The notes under the pieces: generated by a model
What the model was told of the DNA's origin: nothing
Databases searched by the model: none
Seen by the model: only the letters and a program-made list of their open reading frames with translations
Part shown: positions 5,342-7,112 of the stretch, one piece after another
Layout: every line of letters begins with the position of its first letter
How positions within the stretch are numbered: position 1 is the stretch's first letter
Assembly: GCA_902773395.1 (NCBI GenBank)
Contig: CACYEJ010000249.1
Location: 1 to 7,112 of the forward strand
DNA: 7,112 nt
Source of the DNA: an uncultured Ruminococcus sp.
GTDB lineage: Bacteria > Bacillota_A > Clostridia > Oscillospirales > Acutalibacteraceae
Direction of reading: 5' to 3'
Position numbers and translations under genes: made by a program

Positions 5342-7042
5342 TTAATATTGTAAAGTTGAAGATGACTCCTCCGCACCACTCTCGTTACGGCTGGAATTCT
5401 TTTCGGTATCAGTACCCTTAGCTTCTGCTTCGCTGCCCTGGCTTACTTTGATTTCAATTGAAGAACCATACTCCAGCTTATCTCCGGCAGTATGTGCATC
5501 ATAGCCGATTACAAGCCCCTTCTTAATTGTATCGCTGTATTCAAACGACTGAGTTGTAATAAAGCTTTCGTCACCCAAAAGCTGAGCAACCTGATCTACT
5601 GTCTTACCCTCAATCTGTGGAAGTGTACGCATTTTTGCACCCTTGCTTACAGTTATATAAAGCGAATAGCCTTGTATCTCCTCAGAATAGGCTTCCGGGA
5701 ACTGAGATGCAATATATCCCTCAGGCACATCATCGCTAAACTCCTCTTCAACAGCCTTTAGCAATTGATAATCAGAGGTCTTTTCAGCGTCCTCCATAGC
5801 CTGATCATACTTAACGCCAACCATGTTTGGAACTGTAACCGTTTCGCCCTTAGTTTCGGCATCGGAATCAGACGATGTATTTGCCGGCTCAAAGAGTGAC
5901 GCAAACGGATTTCCTTGCAGCCAATACGTACCGATAATAACAAAAAGTACCAGCGACAATATACAGGATATAACTCCGTAAACATACGAGTTGCCGCTCT
6001 TCTTTTTCTTCTTTGCCGGAACATCGTCGTCTTCATCGTCATCATCAACATTCGGACGTGAAATTTCCTCCTGAATAGCCTGAACAGTCGGAGCAGCGGA
6101 AAGCTGAGCCTTCATCTCTTCAAACGTTTGTATACGCTCCTCCTGATCAACCTGCAAGCCGTTAGCTAAAGCAGTACGAACATGAGGCGGCAGTTTTTTA
6201 TTAACGCCGGAACTAATCATCAACCTGTTATCAGCTTTTCTCTTCTCCACATCATCGGGCACGCTGCCGGTCAATGCGTAGAACAGCGAAGCGGTAAAGC
6301 TGTAAATCTCGGTGCTTTCGTCAAGCATAGAATCCTTTTCATACTGTTCAGGTGCAGAGCAGCCCGAAATCAGCATCGGACGTAAATCTGTGCCCACCTT
6401 TCTCATATCGGCAATAGTAAAATTCTGGAGCTTAATATTTCCGTCCGCTGAAACCTTAATATTGCTGGGGCCTACGCCATAATGAGAAATGCCGTTTTTA
6501 TGAAGCGTTTCAAGAGTTGAAAGCAGCGGAATAAACAGTGGTCTAGCTGTATCCCAATCAAGACGGCCGCCGCTTCTCTTTATATATTCTGTAAAGGAAA
6601 TAAGTTCTTCACGTTCCTCAACGACATAAGCAGTATTATTCTCTCTGAAAATATCGAGAATATTAGGTACTGCCGAACATTCCTTTAGCCTAGCCAGCGT
6701 TCTGTTATATTCAAGGTACTTGCTGAGCATTCTCTTATATGCTGTAGCTTTCTCTGAATGAACTCTGAGCTTATTGCTCTCCTTGCTTCGGGCACATAAT
6801 CCGTTAGGTAAAAACTCTCTGATAATAACAGCACTTTCACTTCGGTTATCAAACGCCAGATATTTTGTGCTCTCATTATTGCTGGCAAGCTTTTTACCGA
6901 CTAAATATCTGTCCTCCTGCAATGATGCACCGAGCGGCAAAAAAGGAATACCCTGACGTGAATTCTGATCAAATCCGCAGCGAGGACAAACGCTCTCTCC
7001 CTCTGCTATCGGATTCATACAACCAAAACAAATTTTAGACAT
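5342..7042 (-). CDS. Zinc-ribbon, degenerate kinase-fold, PASTA-domain membrane protein
   Basis: A 566-residue single-pass membrane protein. In order: a zinc ribbon (Cys5, Cys8, Cys19, Cys22); a Ser/Thr-kinase-like domain (about 46-312); an acidic-then-lysine stretch (333-348); a membrane helix (about 353-375); two PASTA-like domains (about 401-468 and 471-536); and a Ser/Glu-rich tail. PASTA domains in PknB/PrkC-type kinases bind wall fragments. Here the catalytic set is mostly lost: no glycine-rich loop (KLASNNESTKYLAFD), Arg75 for the VAIK lysine, Tyr112 at the likely helix-C glutamate, H187-Y-G-V-G-P-S-N for HRDxKxxN (only His and Asn kept), and N207-F-T for DFG. The APE motif (230-232) is kept. 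It is therefore probably a pseudokinase. The start is ATG 7042 behind GGAGTGA (7057-7051); the GTG at 7054 lies inside that site. No clear promoter is seen before the window edge, so it may be in an operon. Confidence 0.9.
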   Translation of the reverse strand: MSKICFGCMNPIAEGESVCPRCGFDQNSRQGIPFLPLGASLQEDRYLVGKKLASNNESTKYLAFDNRSESAVIIREFLPNGLCARSKESNKLRVHSEKATAYKRMLSKYLEYNRTLARLKECSAVPNILDIFRENNTAYVVEEREELISFTEYIKRSGGRLDWDTARPLFIPLLSTLETLHKNGISHYGVGPSNIKVSADGNIKLQNFTIADMRKVGTDLRPMLISGCSAPEQYEKDSMLDESTEIYSFTASLFYALTGSVPDDVEKRKADNRLMISSGVNKKLPPHVRTALANGLQVDQEERIQTFEEMKAQLSAAPTVQAIQEEISRPNVDDDDEDDDVPAKKKKKSGNSYVYGVISCILSLVLFVIIGTYWLQGNPFASLFEPANTSSDSDAETKGETVTVPNMVGVKYDQAMEDAEKTSDYQLLKAVEEEFSDDVPEGYIASQFPEAYSEEIQGYSLYITVSKGAKMRTLPQIEGKTVDQVAQLLGDESFITTQSFEYSDTIKKGLVIGYDAHTAGDKLEYGSSIEIKVSQGSEAEAKGTDTEKNSSRNESGAEESSSTLQY

Positions 7043-7050
7043 CTTTCTTA

Positions 7051-7057
7051 TCACTCC
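7051..7057 (-). promoter_or_regulatory. Ribosome binding site fixing the kinase-like gene start
   Basis: GGAGTGA on the minus strand is eight bases before ATG 7042. An in-frame GTG at 7054 is part of this site and so cannot be the start. The remaining bases to 7112 are AT-rich and show no gene. Confidence 0.8.
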
Positions 7058-7112
7058 AAAAAACTTTATATCTTTTCAAAAACTTATCAAAATAATTATC
7101 ATACATATTTCA

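Noticed and set aside
7065..7092. Minus-strand TTTTGA / TATAAA promoter-like pair before the kinase-like gene
   Set aside because: Weak -35, 16-base spacing in a very AT-rich region, and a start point falling on the edge of the ribosome binding site; not supportable.
1..7112. Mobile element, phage or CRISPR content
   Set aside because: No transposase, integrase, repeat array or long direct/inverted terminal repeats were seen; the tRNA gene is cut by the window edge, so an attachment site at its 3' end cannot be judged.

Overview
The window looks like chromosomal DNA from a low-G+C Gram-positive anaerobe of the Clostridia, most likely Ruminococcus or another member of the Oscillospiraceae. 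The reasons are AT-rich spacers with consensus sigma-A promoters, strong purine-rich ribosome binding sites, non-ATG starts, membrane-anchored cohesin-like proteins, a surface-tethered amylase close to Bacillus AmyE, and a zinc-ribbon/PASTA kinase-like protein. This is inference from content; species cannot be named. No mobile element, CRISPR array or sign of gene decay was seen.

Layout, left to right. (1) Positions 1-61 hold the 5' part of a tRNA-Leu (anticodon CAG) on the minus strand, cut by the window edge, with a near-consensus promoter at 94-122. (2) At 139-1656 two minus-strand genes, 9 bases apart, encode paralogous surface proteins: signal peptide, one cohesin-like domain, acidic linker, one C-terminal membrane helix. 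(3) secG (1736-2059, minus) encodes the small SecYEG subunit; it has its own promoter (2094-2122) and a hairpin terminator (1687-1716) that separates it from the cohesin pair. (4) A minus-strand two-gene unit encodes a histidine phosphatase (3833-4504) followed 19 bases later by a lipoprotein alpha-amylase of the AmyE type (2224-3813), ending near a hairpin at 2178-2210. (5) A divergent plus-strand gene (4591-5292) encodes an HTH/XRE regulator with an unrecognised C-terminal domain; its promoter lies in the 86-base divergent spacer and it ends in a textbook terminator (5297-5339). (6) Convergent to it, 5342-7042 (minus) encodes a zinc-ribbon, kinase-fold, single-pass membrane protein with two extracellular PASTA domains, whose catalytic residues are almost all replaced.

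Four starts are set by ribosome binding sites rather than by the longest frame: secG at a GTG (2059), the amylase at 3813, the regulator at 4591 and the kinase-like gene at 7042. The second cohesin-like gene appears to start at TTG (1656).

How the genes work together: most products act at the cell envelope (translocon, anchored adhesion/scaffold modules, starch hydrolysis, a wall-sensing pseudokinase). Only the phosphatase-amylase pair and the cohesin pair look like real operons. The divergent regulator is a candidate controller of the phosphatase-amylase unit by position alone. The most notable items are the PASTA pseudokinase and the tandem anchored cohesin-like proteins.
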